Assembly: GCF_004363295.1 (NCBI RefSeq)
Contig: NZ_SNYQ01000011.1
Coordinates: forward strand, 1 to 43,258
Reading direction: 5' to 3'
DNA from: Mesocricetibacter intestinalis
GTDB lineage: Bacteria > Pseudomonadota > Gammaproteobacteria > Enterobacterales > Pasteurellaceae
DNA length: 43,258 nucleotides
Part shown: piece after piece, positions 1-8,100 of the stretch
Numbering within the stretch: the first letter of the stretch is position 1
Layout: every line of letters begins with the position of its first letter
Position numbers and translations under genes: made by a program
Notes under the pieces: model-generated
What the model saw: the letters and a program-made list of their open reading frames with translations, nothing else
Told to the model about the DNA's origin: nothing
Databases searched by the model: none

Positions 1-38
1 GACAGAAAATACATTTTTTACGTTCATAAGTCAAAAAA

Positions 39-80
39 GAGGGTTAAAGCCTTTTACTATATGGCTTTAACCCTCTTTTT
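39..80. terminator. Terminator-like hairpin at window edge
   Basis: A perfect 13-bp inverted repeat (39-51 with 63-75) encloses an 11-nt A/T-rich loop. Five T follow it on the plus strand and six A precede it, so it could end transcription in either direction. It probably ends a gene lying to the left of the window; nothing codes in bases 1-38. Confidence 0.7.
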
Positions 81-104
81 ACCAACACTTTTGTCTATTA
101 TGCC

Positions 105-138
105 AAAAAAAACGGCTTGAAGATTCAAGCCGTTTTTT
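105..138. terminator. Bidirectional terminator after maoP
   Basis: An 8-bp stem (113-120 with 125-132) has a 4-nt loop AGAT. It is flanked by eight A on the left and six T on the right. Read on the minus strand it becomes a hairpin followed by T8 only 14 bases after the maoP stop, so it most likely ends the yihD-dsbA-maoP unit. Confidence 0.85.
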
Positions 139-146
139 GTATCGAA

Positions 147-476
147 TTAATCGTTGGAACTGAATTCGTCCAGATTATCGCTGACTACGCCGGAAAGAGT
201 ATAGACGCGTTTTGCATTTGAAATGCGGGAGCGGTATTTATCCCAAGTTTTTTCAAAAAAAGTACTGGCAGGATGTTCGCCGCGACAAAAAGCAACGAAT
301 TGCTTTTCTTCCTGAGTTACCGGTTTACGCTCGCCCGAATCCAAGGCTTTAAAGGCCTGACCGTATTGCTCAAGCGCCTGGGATTCCTTAATGGTGTAAT
401 CGCCATGACGAGAGAAACCGCGCGGATAATTTTTATCATCGAAAAAACGACGTTCTACACTAAAACTTTCAGCCAT
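147..476 (-). CDS. maoP: Macrodomain Ori organisation protein MaoP (DUF413/YifE)
   Basis: A small soluble protein of 109 residues in the DUF413 family. In E. coli, MaoP (YifE) works with the maoS DNA site to organise the Ori macrodomain. The family signature [15 protein letters not shown] lies at residues 17-31, followed by the conserved [16 protein letters not shown] segment near the middle. An in-frame ATG lies 21 bases further upstream, but the start chosen here matches the family N-terminus MAESF and has AGAGGA five bases before it. The gene is last in a minus-strand set, 52 bases after dsbA, and is followed by a strong terminator. I did not look for a maoS site, because its sequence is not something I can match reliably here. 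Confidence 0.88.
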   Translation of the reverse strand: MAESFSVERRFFDDKNYPRGFSRHGDYTIKESQALEQYGQAFKALDSGERKPVTQEEKQFVAFCRGEHPASTFFEKTWDKYRSRISNAKRVYTLSGVVSDNLDEFSSND

Positions 477-528
477 AATATCCTCTTGCTTTATCAATTC
501 TGAAGCCGGCAGGCATTAAACCAATTTT

Positions 529-1140
529 TTACGGTTTTTGCAATAAACCTTTTACCGTATCTGCGTAGTCCTGAACAAAATTATCGCGGGATAAGCCTCC
601 GGCATTCACATGGTATTTACCGTTCACATAAAAATCCGGTACCGAAACCACATTAAACTTTTGCGCCATATTATTTTGTTTATTGACCAAGGCGGTAACG
701 GCGAAGCTGTTAATACCGCCGTCGAACTCTTCGGCGCTGATACCGTTGTCGATAAAGATACGACGGATATCTTCCATCGATTTGATACTATCCTTATGAG
801 CGGCTTCAAATAACGGCCCCTTCACTTTCTGTTCCGCGCCTATGGCCATGGCCAATGCCCAGGCTCGGGTCAGGCTTTCCGAGGCTCTGCCGAGGAAATT
901 AACATGATATTGATGAAATTCGGTACCTTCCGGCAGTTCGGCACGGATTTTATGCGGGATTTTGTATTCCATTTCAAAAGAATAGCAATGAGGGCAGTAG
1001 AATGAGAAAAACTCGACCACTTCCGGCCGGGCCGAAGCTTCCTGACCGCTCAGAGTATATTGTTTGCCTTCGCTCAAATCCTGAGCCTGAACGCTGAATG
1101 CGGCCAGTGCCGCCAAGCAGGTAAAGAGTAATTTTTTCAT
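529..1140 (-). CDS. dsbA: Periplasmic thiol:disulfide oxidoreductase DsbA
   Basis: DsbA puts disulfide bonds into newly exported proteins in the periplasm and is re-oxidised by DsbB. The 203-residue product starts with a typical Sec signal peptide (MKKLL then a hydrophobic stretch, likely cleavage after VQA at residue 19). The catalytic CPHC is at residues 49-52 and the cis-proline loop SVPDF has its proline at 168. The length matches the family. It sits 17 bases after yihD and is probably co-transcribed with it. In E. coli the kinase gene srkA (yihE) lies between yihD and dsbA; it is absent here, so the two genes are directly adjacent. Confidence 0.96.
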   Translation of the reverse strand: MKKLLFTCLAALAAFSVQAQDLSEGKQYTLSGQEASARPEVVEFFSFYCPHCYSFEMEYKIPHKIRAELPEGTEFHQYHVNFLGRASESLTRAWALAMAIGAEQKVKGPLFEAAHKDSIKSMEDIRRIFIDNGISAEEFDGGINSFAVTALVNKQNNMAQKFNVVSVPDFYVNGKYHVNAGGLSRDNFVQDYADTVKGLLQKP

Positions 1141-1157
1141 AAGTTCCGAAACTCCTG

Positions 1158-1424
1158 TTATTTAAGAATACCGCGCGCTTTTAACAGTGCGGTTTTAAAA
1201 TCTTCTTCATAATCTTTTTTAATGCCGGGAATCGGCTCGAATTTATCTTTTCCCGCCATTTTCAGATGGTAAATGATCACTTCGTCGGACAATTCGGCAA
1301 GGGGTTTATCAAAGCCGGCTTCATCGGCGATTTTCTGTAAAATCTGGAGCAGGTGCAGATCAGGATCTTTAGACCAGTAAGGCTGTAAAAGTTCCAACAC
1401 TTCATTCAGACGATGACATTTCAT
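1158..1424 (-). CDS. yihD: YihD family protein (DUF1040)
   Basis: An 88-residue cytoplasmic protein of the YihD/DUF1040 family, whose biochemical role is unknown. The opening [17 protein letters not shown] and the closing [16 protein letters not shown] match E. coli YihD closely over the whole length. An in-frame extension of 13 residues upstream is possible, but the chosen ATG has AAGGAAAA at proper spacing and gives the family N-terminus. It is first in the minus-strand yihD-dsbA-maoP set and is divergent from mobA, with only 63 bases between the two starts. Both promoters must lie in that gap. Confidence 0.9.
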   Translation of the reverse strand: MKCHRLNEVLELLQPYWSKDPDLHLLQILQKIADEAGFDKPLAELSDEVIIYHLKMAGKDKFEPIPGIKKDYEEDFKTALLKARGILK

Positions 1425-1487
1425 AATGTTTTCCTTATGATTGCTGCAAAATGTTGGCATCATACTTTAATTAAAGGCGGTTGACAA

Positions 1488-2057
1488 ATGGCGATAAGGG
1501 TGAGTGCGGTAATTTTAGCGGGCGGTCAAGCACGCCGTATGGGGGGAGCGGATAAGGGGCTGCAACTATGGCGGGGACAGCCGCTGTTTATGCAGGTTTA
1601 TCGGCGCTTGCAGCCGCAGTTGCAGGATATTGCGATTAACGCCAATCGTAACCCGGCGCAGTATGCCGCAAGCGGCTTGAGAGTTTTTGCCGATCGACTG
1701 GCGGGATTCCAGGGGCCGCTGAGCGGTATGCTGACCGCACTGGAACAGGCGGACAGCGATTTTGTCCTCTTTGTTCCCTGTGATTCCCCATGCCTGCCGC
1801 TGAATTTGCTGGATAAACTGAAAAGTGCGGTGGAAAAACAAAAAGTTTTGGCCGCCTATGCTTGGGATGGCGAACGGGAGCATCCGGTTTTCTGTTTGCT
1901 CTCGGTGCAATTGAAGAAGGCTCTGGCCGATTATCTGGCTCGCGGCGAACGCCGAATATTACATTTTATGCGGGAACAGAATGCCCTGGCGGTGGATTTT
2001 TCCCAAGAAAAAGAAGGCTTTGTCAATATAAATAGCTTGCAGGATTTGCTCGAATAG
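1488..2057 (+). CDS. mobA: Molybdenum cofactor guanylyltransferase MobA
   Basis: MobA transfers GMP from GTP to Mo-molybdopterin, making the guanine dinucleotide cofactor used by the DMSO-reductase family (for example nitrate, TMAO and formate enzymes). The 189-residue protein has the nucleotidyltransferase N-terminus VILAGG followed by ARRMGGADKG (about residues 8-24), the NANRN loop at 51-55 and the PCDSP metal-binding motif with Asp99. The length is normal. An exact uptake signal at 1823-1831 is read in frame as Ser-Ala-Val. mobB follows after 74 bases in the same direction, so the two are probably one operon. Confidence 0.95.
   Translation: MAIRVSAVILAGGQARRMGGADKGLQLWRGQPLFMQVYRRLQPQLQDIAINANRNPAQYAASGLRVFADRLAGFQGPLSGMLTALEQADSDFVLFVPCDSPCLPLNLLDKLKSAVEKQKVLAAYAWDGEREHPVFCLLSVQLKKALADYLARGERRILHFMREQNALAVDFSQEKEGFVNINSLQDLLE
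1823..1831 (+). repeat. DNA uptake signal (USS) in mobA
   Basis: Exact AAGTGCGGT, read in the mobA frame as Ser-Ala-Val. Confidence 0.8.
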
Positions 2058-2131
2058 GTGCCGTTGCTTACCTAAACCCCTACAGAGGTGTATAATTCCC
2101 AGTATTTTATGGCGCAATATAGGAGCAAAAG

Positions 2132-2632
2132 ATGATTGCAATGCTCGGTATTACCGGCTATAGCGGAAGCGGTAAAACCACCCTATTGGAAAAACTGTTG
2201 CCCGCCCTGAAAGAATACGGATTACGGGTCGCCGTGATTAAACACAGCCACCATAACGCCCAGGTGGACAAAGCCGGTAAGGACAGCTGGCGTATGAAAG
2301 AAGCCGGCGCCAGTCAAGTGATAATGGCCTGCGATCAGCGCTGGGCGCTGATGACGGAAACAGAGCGTCCGGCGGATTTAGCCTACCTGAGCCAACAGTT
2401 CGATCCGGCGCTGACCGATCTTATCTTAGTGGAAGGTTTTAAGCAGGAAAGCCTGCCCAAGATTTTGCTGCATCGCCGAGCGATGAGTAAGCCGCTACCG
2501 GAGATAGACGATTATGTGGTAGCGGTGGCGGCGGATTATCTGCCTGAAACGGATAAACCCGTATTGGATATTAATCGTAGCGATCAAATCGCCGCTTTTA
2601 TTTACCGCTGGCAGTCGCAAAAGAGCGGTTGA
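2132..2632 (+). CDS. mobB: Molybdopterin-guanine dinucleotide biosynthesis adapter MobB
   Basis: MobB is a GTP-binding P-loop protein that binds MobA and is thought to assist cofactor guanylation; it is not strictly needed in E. coli. The 166-residue product has a clear Walker A motif GYSGSGKT at residues 9-16, then VIKHSHHN and the DKAGKDSWR signature typical of MobB. AGGAG lies just before the ATG. The conserved pairing with mobA supports the call. The AAGAGCGGT string at its 3' end (2621-2629) is a one-base variant of the uptake signal. Confidence 0.94.
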   Translation: MIAMLGITGYSGSGKTTLLEKLLPALKEYGLRVAVIKHSHHNAQVDKAGKDSWRMKEAGASQVIMACDQRWALMTETERPADLAYLSQQFDPALTDLILVEGFKQESLPKILLHRRAMSKPLPEIDDYVVAVAADYLPETDKPVLDINRSDQIAAFIYRWQSQKSG

Positions 2633-2711
2633 AAAAACAAAAGCTTTTAATCCTGATTTCCACTCACCGCCGCAAGCTAAAAGCAGTTGTGGCGATGCTT
2701 AGTATGATGTT

Positions 2712-4118
2712 ATGACTCAGCCTAAAAATACAGTCGCGTTGGCATGGATGGCGTCTATGGCGTTTTTTATGCAGGCGCTGGACGCCACCATTTTGAATAC
2801 GGCCTTACCGGTTATCGCCGGGGATTTGCGTCAATCTGCGCTGGAAATGCAGATGGCGGTTATTAGCTACGCTTTGACCTTGGCTCTGTTTATTCCGCTT
2901 AGCGGTTGGCTGGCGGATAGGTACGGCACCCTGCGCGTATTCCGTTTTTCTTTGGCATTATTTGTAATGGGCTCGGTTGCCTGCGCCTTTTCTCAGTCTT
3001 TAACCCAGTTGGTCGCGGCTCGGGTATTACAAGGGCTAGGCGGCTCGCTGATGATGCCGGTGTCGCGTTTGGCGATTATTCGTACCGTACCCAAGCAACA
3101 GCTGCTGCCGGTTTGGAATCTAATGGCAATGGCGGGGTTGACCGGGCCGGTACTCGGACCGGTGTTGGGCGGTTGGCTGGTAACCTATGCTTCCTGGCAC
3201 TGGATATTTCTGATTAATATTCCCATCGGTTTAGCCGGTATTCTGCTGGCGAGGCGCCATATGCCCGATGTGTTCGGTCAGTGTCGCAAACTGGATATTC
3301 CCGGTTTTATCCTGTTCGGTTGCGGTCTGGTGGGGCTGACTTTGGGGTTGGATTTACTTGCCGAAGGTTTTGTGGCTAAAGCTATGGCCATGCTGATCTT
3401 GAGCTGTGGCCTGTTGTTTTTATATTTATATTATCGCCATGCTAAAGGTTCGGATAACGCCCTGGTGCCGCTTTCCTTATTTCATATCCGCACCTTTCGT
3501 CTGGGTACCGCGGCAAATTTGATTTTCCGTATCAGTGCCTCCGGTATTCCGTTTTTATTACCGCTTATGTTGCAGGTGGGATTCGGTTACAGTGCCGCGG
3601 CGGCCGGTTGGATGATTGCGCCTATTGCGGTGAGTTCGCTGCTGACCAAACCTTTAATCGCCAGAGTATTGGATCGCTTCGGTTACAAAGGTACCTTAAT
3701 TGCCGCTTCCATAATTATGATTGCCAGCGTTTCCTCGATGGCGCTGTTGCGTGCGGATACGCCCCTATGGCTGAATATTCTGGTGGTAGCCTGTTACGGC
3801 GCCTGTATTTCGGTAATGTTTACCGCAGTAAATACGCTGACGGTTTCCGATTTGGACGAACAGCACGCCAGCGCCGGTTCCACTATGCTGAGCGTTGCGC
3901 AACAGGTGGGCATCGGGTTGGGCATTGCCGTGGCGGCGGTGATTTTGAATCTTTACCGCACATTGTTGGCCGATGGCGCAGAGGGATTAACCCGGGCCTT
4001 CAGCTATACCTTTATCACTGCCGCAGGCTTAGGCTTATTGCTGATTTTCGTATTGGCTAAGTTGCGCCGCACCGACGGGCGCAGTTTACAAAATCGACAA
4101 CCTAAATTAAAAAGCTGA
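2712..4118 (+). CDS. MFS drug exporter, DHA2 family (MdtD-like)
   Basis: An inner-membrane major facilitator protein of 468 residues with many hydrophobic segments, consistent with the 14-helix DHA2 group. The N-terminus has the group hallmarks: FFMQALDATILNTALP in helix 1, GWLADRYGT (motif A) around residues 60-70 and the ARVLQGLGG stretch, then the GPVLGPVLGGW motif C. From memory it resembles E. coli MdtD (YegB) along its length, including SWHWIFLINIPIG. Proton-driven export of small toxic compounds is the family role; the substrate cannot be told from sequence. No good ribosome site precedes the ATG, so the start is less certain. It lies 79 bases after mobB. Confidence 0.85.
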   Translation: MTQPKNTVALAWMASMAFFMQALDATILNTALPVIAGDLRQSALEMQMAVISYALTLALFIPLSGWLADRYGTLRVFRFSLALFVMGSVACAFSQSLTQLVAARVLQGLGGSLMMPVSRLAIIRTVPKQQLLPVWNLMAMAGLTGPVLGPVLGGWLVTYASWHWIFLINIPIGLAGILLARRHMPDVFGQCRKLDIPGFILFGCGLVGLTLGLDLLAEGFVAKAMAMLILSCGLLFLYLYYRHAKGSDNALVPLSLFHIRTFRLGTAANLIFRISASGIPFLLPLMLQVGFGYSAAAAGWMIAPIAVSSLLTKPLIARVLDRFGYKGTLIAASIIMIASVSSMALLRADTPLWLNILVVACYGACISVMFTAVNTLTVSDLDEQHASAGSTMLSVAQQVGIGLGIAVAAVILNLYRTLLADGAEGLTRAFSYTFITAAGLGLLLIFVLAKLRRTDGRSLQNRQPKLKS

Positions 4119-4131
4119 GTAAAAAGTTAAC

Positions 4132-4152
4132 GGCCGGGCGCACTTTCCGGCC
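4132..4152 (+). terminator. Weak hairpin after MFS gene
   Basis: GGCCGG (4132-4137) pairs with CCGGCC (4147-4152) around a 9-nt loop, 14 bases after the MFS stop. Only TTGT follows, so as an intrinsic terminator it is weak. A second small hairpin (about 4174-4188) followed by TATTTTA lies just downstream. Confidence 0.35.
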
Positions 4153-4192
4153 TTGTAAGGGTCTTAACCGATGCGGGCGTAACGTCCGTATT

Positions 4193-4206
4193 TTATTGAT
4201 CAATAA
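4193..4206. promoter_or_regulatory. Perfect 14-bp palindrome before lectin gene
   Basis: TTATTGATCAATAA is a perfect palindrome directly before the ribosome site (AAAGGA at 4205-4210) of the lectin lipoprotein gene. It could be an operator or a weak RNA stem hiding the ribosome site. It contains both FNR half-sites (TTGAT, ATCAA) but they overlap instead of being spaced by four bases, so a normal FNR site is unlikely. Confidence 0.3.
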
Positions 4207-4217
4207 AGGAGCTATTG

Positions 4218-4743
4218 ATGCGCTATTCGGTATATTTCCCCTTTCTCCGTTTATATTTTCTCTTCTCCGCTTTGTTTCTCTCAGGCTGTGCCTACCCGGA
4301 TACTTTCCTCGAACCTCCTTCTTTAAGGCAGCCAAGAGGTAGCAAAACAGCGGAACATTCCTATTTATCCCCCCAGTGAAGCTGAAGCCCCAATTGAACG
4401 GCTGATCCGTAGTGCGGACGGTCGTTGCCTGGATAATAGCAAATCAAATTATCGCGGAATTATCGCCTATCCTTGTCATGCACGAGCCAATCAACGCTTT
4501 CGCTTGCAAGGGCAACGGATTTTAGTCGAAGGTTTATGCCTGGATGCGGCGGGAGAGGGACGAACGGAGGGAACCAAAGTTATCGCTTATCCCTGTCATC
4601 AGGGGGCTAATCAGCGTTGGTTTGCCGACGGAACGAGCTTACGCAGCGAGCTGAACGGGAAATGCCTGGATATAGGTAAAAATGGGAACAAACTGGAATT
4701 GCATAGTTGCGACGGCAGTTTGGGGCAGCGGTTTTATTATTAG
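4218..4743 (+). pseudogene. Frameshifted ricin-type beta-trefoil lectin lipoprotein
   Basis: Two reading frames together make one lectin lipoprotein. The first, from ATG 4218 with AAAGGA upstream, encodes a lipoprotein signal ending in LSGC (Cys24) and then stops at TGA 4377-4379. The second frame is open from 4327 to the TAG at 4741-4743 and encodes three similar repeats, each with a CLD motif and a QxW-like end (ANQRF, ANQRW, GQRF), which is the ricin-B beta-trefoil pattern. Removing one base from the C6 run at 4369-4374 joins the frames into a 174-residue protein. So this is a recent frameshift, a phase-variable gene, or a sequencing error. The full product would be a surface or periplasmic carbohydrate-binding lipoprotein. 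The layout recalls CdtA, the lectin subunit of cytolethal distending toxin, but no cdtB or cdtC is nearby. Confidence 0.72.
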
Positions 4744-4795
4744 CCGGTTTATTAACGCCGAGAAGATTGGGGCGGAGTAAAGAGCGGTGGTTTTT

Positions 4796-4816
4796 CGGCG
4801 ACTTTTTAGGTCGCCG
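4796..4816. terminator. Hairpin between convergent lectin and MOSC genes
   Basis: CGGCGAC (4796-4802) pairs with GTCGCCG (4810-4816) around a 7-nt T-rich loop. It lies between two convergent genes. The tail on the plus strand is CTATTTATT and on the minus strand AAAAA, so it is a plausible but imperfect terminator for the lectin gene. Confidence 0.45.
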
Positions 4817-4842
4817 CTATTTATTGCTTAATTATTGCTTAA

Positions 4843-5514
4843 TCAGACTTTACCGCTGTGCCCTTCGAGTTTTTTGTGCAACGCCCGTTTAAAGGCGGCG
4901 GCGAGTTTATCGCATTGTAGCGCCTGTTCGATTAAGGTTCGGTCGAGGGGTCCGGAAAGCAAGAGATTCAGGCGTTGTATCGTCCACTGCGGGTAAGGGC
5001 GGCGACAAAGTTCCAACAGCTGGTTGCGACGGATTTCTCCGCCTTCTAATACGCGTACATACCAACCGGTTAGCCCGGAATCAAAGATAATATCCTGCAT
5101 ATCAGGATTGGCGCTGCTCAGGGATAAACGCTCACAGGGCCGGCGCGGCTGTGATATTTCGATTAAAGCTTCGCCGATGCGGTAAATATCCCCGATACAA
5201 ACATTGCTTTCATTACAGCCGGACAGGATAAAGTTTTCACCATAGACAGCGCTGTCCTTATAATCAAAATCGCAACCGCTAAGCTGGTTCAGGCGCTCAA
5301 AACTATCGGCAGCCATAAAAAACAATGCCTTATCAACGCCGCCATGATGCGCGCTTAAGCCCACTTCATTGCCTTCCGCACCCTGTGCATTAACGAATAC
5401 CCCTTCCACCGGTATTTTACGGATGGCGCTCCAGAGGCTGCTGCCGTCGGCAAACTGCTGTTGGCAGGCCTTACCTATTTTGATTTGCAGAATTTTTATC
5501 TGTAATTTCGACAT
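4843..5514 (-). CDS. MOSC domain protein, YiiM-like
   Basis: A 223-residue soluble protein with an N-terminal MOSC domain and a C-terminal helical (3-alpha) tail, the same layout as E. coli YiiM. MOSC domains bind molybdenum cofactor; YiiM reduces N-hydroxylated purines such as 6-hydroxylaminopurine and so protects against mutagenic base analogues. The likely metal-ligand cysteine is Cys127 in SQPRRPCERL, and HHGG (residues 56-59) and YGENF (91-95) are family motifs. AAGGAAAAACG precedes the ATG. It lies downstream of proS on the same strand with 54 bases between them. YiiM-like function is inferred from family likeness, and the substrate is not proven. Confidence 0.8.
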   Translation of the reverse strand: MSKLQIKILQIKIGKACQQQFADGSSLWSAIRKIPVEGVFVNAQGAEGNEVGLSAHHGGVDKALFFMAADSFERLNQLSGCDFDYKDSAVYGENFILSGCNESNVCIGDIYRIGEALIEISQPRRPCERLSLSSANPDMQDIIFDSGLTGWYVRVLEGGEIRRNQLLELCRRPYPQWTIQRLNLLLSGPLDRTLIEQALQCDKLAAAFKRALHKKLEGHSGKV

Positions 5515-5529
5515 CGTTTTTCCTTATCC

Positions 5530-5551
5530 GGGCGGCAATTTTCTGCCGCCC
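5530..5551. other. Inverted repeat between proS and MOSC gene
   Basis: GGGCGGCA (5530-5537) pairs with TGCCGCCC (5544-5551) around a 6-nt loop. On the minus strand it lies between the proS stop and the ribosome site of the MOSC gene. No T run follows, so it looks like an intercistronic stem that may affect mRNA stability more than a true terminator. Confidence 0.4.
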
Positions 5552-5568
5552 TAGGACTTTTACGGCGT

Positions 5569-7275
5569 TTAAAGGGAGGCGATAAATGCCGCCAACTGAT
5601 CTTTGGCGATCATCTGTTTTTCCCCGTTCCGGCGGTTTTTATATTCTATTTCGCCGTTGGCCAGATTTTTCTCGCCGATGATCAACATATGAGGCACGCC
5701 GATAAGCTCCATATCCGCAAACATAACCCCCGGACGTTCTTTACGATCGTCCAGAATAACTTCTATTCCCCGGGCCTGTAAATCCACGTACAGTTGCTCG
5801 GCAAATTCGCGTACGCTTTCGGATTTATGCATATTCATCGGTACGATGGCAAGTTTAAACGGCGCAATTTCATCGCATGGCCAGATAATACCGCGTTCGT
5901 CGTGATGCTGTTCGATAGCCGCGGCGACTACGCGGGTAACGCCGATACCGTAGCAGCCCATAATCATGGTTTGCGGACGGCTGTCTTCACCCTGTACGGT
6001 GGCATTCATCGCCTGTGAATATTTGGTACCGAGCTGAAAAATATGCCCCACTTCGATACCGCGTTTAATCATCAGGCTGCCTTTGCCGTCCGGACTAGGA
6101 TCGCCGGCAACCACATTGCGCAGATCAGCTATTTTCGGCAGCGCTAGGTCGCGTTCCCAGTTAATATTGAAATAATGTTTACCGTCGATATTGGCGCCGG
6201 CGCAGAAATCGCTCATTAGTGCCACGGAGCGATCGATAATCGCCGGAATATTTAAATTCACCGGTCCTAAGGAACCGACCCCCGCCCCGATTTTAGCTTT
6301 GATTTCTGCTTCCTCGGCAAATTCCAGAGGAGAGGCCACTTCGGCTAATTTTTCCGCTTTCAGTTCGTTCAGTTCATGATCGCCGCGAATAATCAACGCA
6401 ATCAGCGGATATTCCGGGTTGGCTCCTTTTACAATCAGGGTTTTTACACTGTTTTCAATCGGCAGAGAGAACTGTTCCACTAATGAAGCGATGGTTTTTG
6501 CATTCGGCGTGTCTACCAGTTCCAATGCTTTTTGCGGTGCTGCCCGTTGGCCGACGGCCACCGCTTCCGCCAGTTCGATATTGGCGGCGAAATCCGATTC
6601 GGTGGAGAACACCACGTCATCCTCACCGCTTTGCGCCAGTACCTGGAATTCGTGGGAGGCACTACCGCCGATAGCGCCGGTATCCGCCTGCACCGCACGG
6701 AAATCCAGCCCCAGGCGGGTAAAAATATTGCTGTAGGTCTGATACATCAGATCATAGGTTTCCTGCAGGCTTGCATGATCCGTATGGAAAGAATAACTGT
6801 CTTTCATAATAAATTCGCGCGAACGCATCATTCCGAAACGGGGACGGACTTCATCGCGGAACTTAATCTGAATCTGATACAGATTTAACGGCAGCTGCTT
6901 ATAGGAACTGATTTCCCGTCGTACTAAATCCGTAATGACTTCTTCGTTGGTGGGGCCGAGCACAAAATCGCGCTCGCCGCGATCCTTAAAGCGCAGCAGT
7001 TCCGGCCCGTACTGCTCCCAACGCCCCGATTCCTGCCATAATTCCGCCGGTTGAGTAACGGGCATTCTGACTTCAATGGCACCGCTTTTATTCATTTCTT
7101 CACGGATAATTTTTTCCACTTTATTCAAGACGCGGATACCGGTAGGCATCCAGTCGTATAATCCCGATGCCAGCGGGCGAATCATGCCGGCGCGCAACAT
7201 CAGTTGATGGCTGACTACCTGAGCGTCGTTCGGCGTTTCTTTAAGGGTTGAGAAAAGATATTTACTTGTACGCAT
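5569..7275 (-). CDS. proS: Prolyl-tRNA synthetase
   Basis: Charges tRNA-Pro with proline in the cytoplasm. The 568-residue protein is the bacterial-type ProRS: a class II core with motif 1 in the first 90 residues, motif 2 [17 protein letters not shown] about residues 138-154, an inserted YbaK-like editing domain about 220-400 that clears mis-charged Ala-tRNA-Pro, motif 3 and the anticodon-binding domain at the C-terminus (IVPMNMHKS to the end). The length is normal for the family. Its start faces the DoxX-like gene across a 351-base gap. No T-box or other leader structure was seen on its own strand. Confidence 0.97.
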   Translation of the reverse strand: MRTSKYLFSTLKETPNDAQVVSHQLMLRAGMIRPLASGLYDWMPTGIRVLNKVEKIIREEMNKSGAIEVRMPVTQPAELWQESGRWEQYGPELLRFKDRGERDFVLGPTNEEVITDLVRREISSYKQLPLNLYQIQIKFRDEVRPRFGMMRSREFIMKDSYSFHTDHASLQETYDLMYQTYSNIFTRLGLDFRAVQADTGAIGGSASHEFQVLAQSGEDDVVFSTESDFAANIELAEAVAVGQRAAPQKALELVDTPNAKTIASLVEQFSLPIENSVKTLIVKGANPEYPLIALIIRGDHELNELKAEKLAEVASPLEFAEEAEIKAKIGAGVGSLGPVNLNIPAIIDRSVALMSDFCAGANIDGKHYFNINWERDLALPKIADLRNVVAGDPSPDGKGSLMIKRGIEVGHIFQLGTKYSQAMNATVQGEDSRPQTMIMGCYGIGVTRVVAAAIEQHHDERGIIWPCDEIAPFKLAIVPMNMHKSESVREFAEQLYVDLQARGIEVILDDRKERPGVMFADMELIGVPHMLIIGEKNLANGEIEYKNRRNGEKQMIAKDQLAAFIASL

Positions 7276-7463
7276 TATTTGTTTATTCCTGCTTGGTTTT
7301 GAACTGAAAAAATTGCCGATAGTGTATCATTGAGTGAGATTGAGGCAAAGTTTTATCATCGTTACAGACCGGTTGAATATGGGCCTTTGAATAGGTGCGG
7401 AAATAGGTGTGTAAAAGGGGTAAATTTCCCTTTTGAGGGGCAAGAGAATTTTTATTTGTGCGC

Positions 7464-7492
7464 TTGTTAATCTGTGCCTGAGCCGTTAGGAT
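7464..7492 (+). promoter_or_regulatory. Candidate sigma-70 promoter ahead of orphan terminator
   Basis: TTGTTA and TAGGAT are separated by 17 bases, each matching the consensus at four of six positions. Transcription would start near 7499 and run straight into the hairpin at 7513. A second candidate, TTGAAT-17-TGTAAA, lies at 7387-7415 and would give an RNA of about 135 bases. Both are predictions by eye. Confidence 0.3.
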
Positions 7493-7512
7493 AGAAGAGC
7501 CTTGTCTTGATT

Positions 7513-7557
7513 CTCCGGCGACGGGCGCTTTTCCCGCCGCCTAATCCGGAGTTTTTT
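7513..7557 (+). terminator. Orphan intrinsic terminator or attenuator upstream of DoxX gene
   Basis: CTCCGG (7513-7518) pairs with CCGGAG (7546-7551). Inside it, CGGG (7522-7525) pairs with CCCG (7533-7536), with two more base pairs, one mismatch and a 6-nt bulge on the 3' side. Six T follow (7552-7557). No plus-strand gene precedes it; the DoxX-like gene starts 69 bases later. Confidence 0.6.
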
Positions 7558-7626
7558 AAGACGGCGTTTTGCCCCTAACATGAGGGTAAAATTTAAAATG
7601 GATTTTAAACAACAAGGAAGTCAAAT

Positions 7627-8037
7627 ATGAATAGATTAAATGGATTTCGTCCCTATATGCTGGATATCCTGCGTATCCTCGCCGCTTATATGTTTATGCT
7701 GCACGGTACTGCGAAAATATGGGAATTTCCCCTTTCCATGACGCAGGGCAAGGGAGCGGTGGAGTTTCTTTCGTTGTACTGGGTCGGCGGTGTGATTGAA
7801 ATTATCGGCGGCTCCTTACTGATTCTGGGCCTGTTTGTCAGAGCCGCGGCCTTTATTTTGTCCGGTCAGATGGCCTATGCTTATTTCTTTATATTTATTA
7901 GTGCCGACAATGTGCTTTTCCCGCTTAAGAACGGCGGAGAACTGGCAGCGCTGTACTCTCTGCTGTTTCTCTATTTCGTATTTGCCGGCGCGGGCAAATT
8001 TTCATTGGATTATAAACTGTTTAAGCATAGGAGATAG
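7627..8037 (+). CDS. DoxX family inner-membrane protein
   Basis: A 136-residue hydrophobic protein with about four membrane segments. The features GTAKIWEF near residue 28, GGVIEIIGGSLLILGLF near 54-70 and the C-terminal FAGAGKFSLDY match the DoxX/DoxD-like family. Members of this family have been linked to quinone or redox functions and to detoxification in some bacteria, but the role of this one is unknown. AAGGAAGTC lies before the ATG. It is a single gene: the upstream neighbour is divergent and a good terminator follows. The hairpin in its leader (7513-7557) may control it. Confidence 0.82.
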   Translation: MNRLNGFRPYMLDILRILAAYMFMLHGTAKIWEFPLSMTQGKGAVEFLSLYWVGGVIEIIGGSLLILGLFVRAAAFILSGQMAYAYFFIFISADNVLFPLKNGGELAALYSLLFLYFVFAGAGKFSLDYKLFKHRR

Positions 8038-8068
8038 GTGCGTTCGGCCGATATAGCACAATCCTACT

Positions 8069-8094
8069 AAGGCAGGGATAAACCCTGCCTTTTT
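8069..8094 (+). terminator. Terminator of DoxX gene
   Basis: A 9-bp stem AAGGCAGGG (8069-8077) with CCCTGCCTT (8083-8091), a 5-nt loop and five T at 8090-8094. It lies between the DoxX-like gene and the convergent glutathione transferase gene. Confidence 0.85.
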
Positions 8095-8100
8095 AATCCC

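Larger units (their letters stand above)
7276..7626. other. Non-coding gap between proS and DoxX gene
   Basis: A 351-base region with no convincing coding frame. It must hold the minus-strand proS promoter and the plus-strand promoter of the DoxX-like gene. It also holds a plus-strand terminator-type hairpin (7513-7557) that follows no known gene, and two promoter-like sequences ahead of it (7387-7415 and 7464-7492). Together these suggest a short RNA or a leader attenuator. Confidence 0.5.

Noticed and set aside
4218..4743. cdtA toxin subunit
   Set aside because: The lipoprotein plus lectin layout fits, but no cdtB or cdtC is present and ricin-type domains are widespread, so toxin identity is unsupported.
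5794..6888. Several open frames on the plus strand opposite proS
   Set aside because: They are shadows of the GC-rich third-position bias of proS, with no ribosome sites and no family features. The same holds for antisense frames over lysA, gyrB, pepD, adhE and nagA.
7441..7560. A 6S RNA (ssrS) gene
   Set aside because: Only a short CCTGAGCCG-like string matches; the long double-stranded 6S shape and length are missing.
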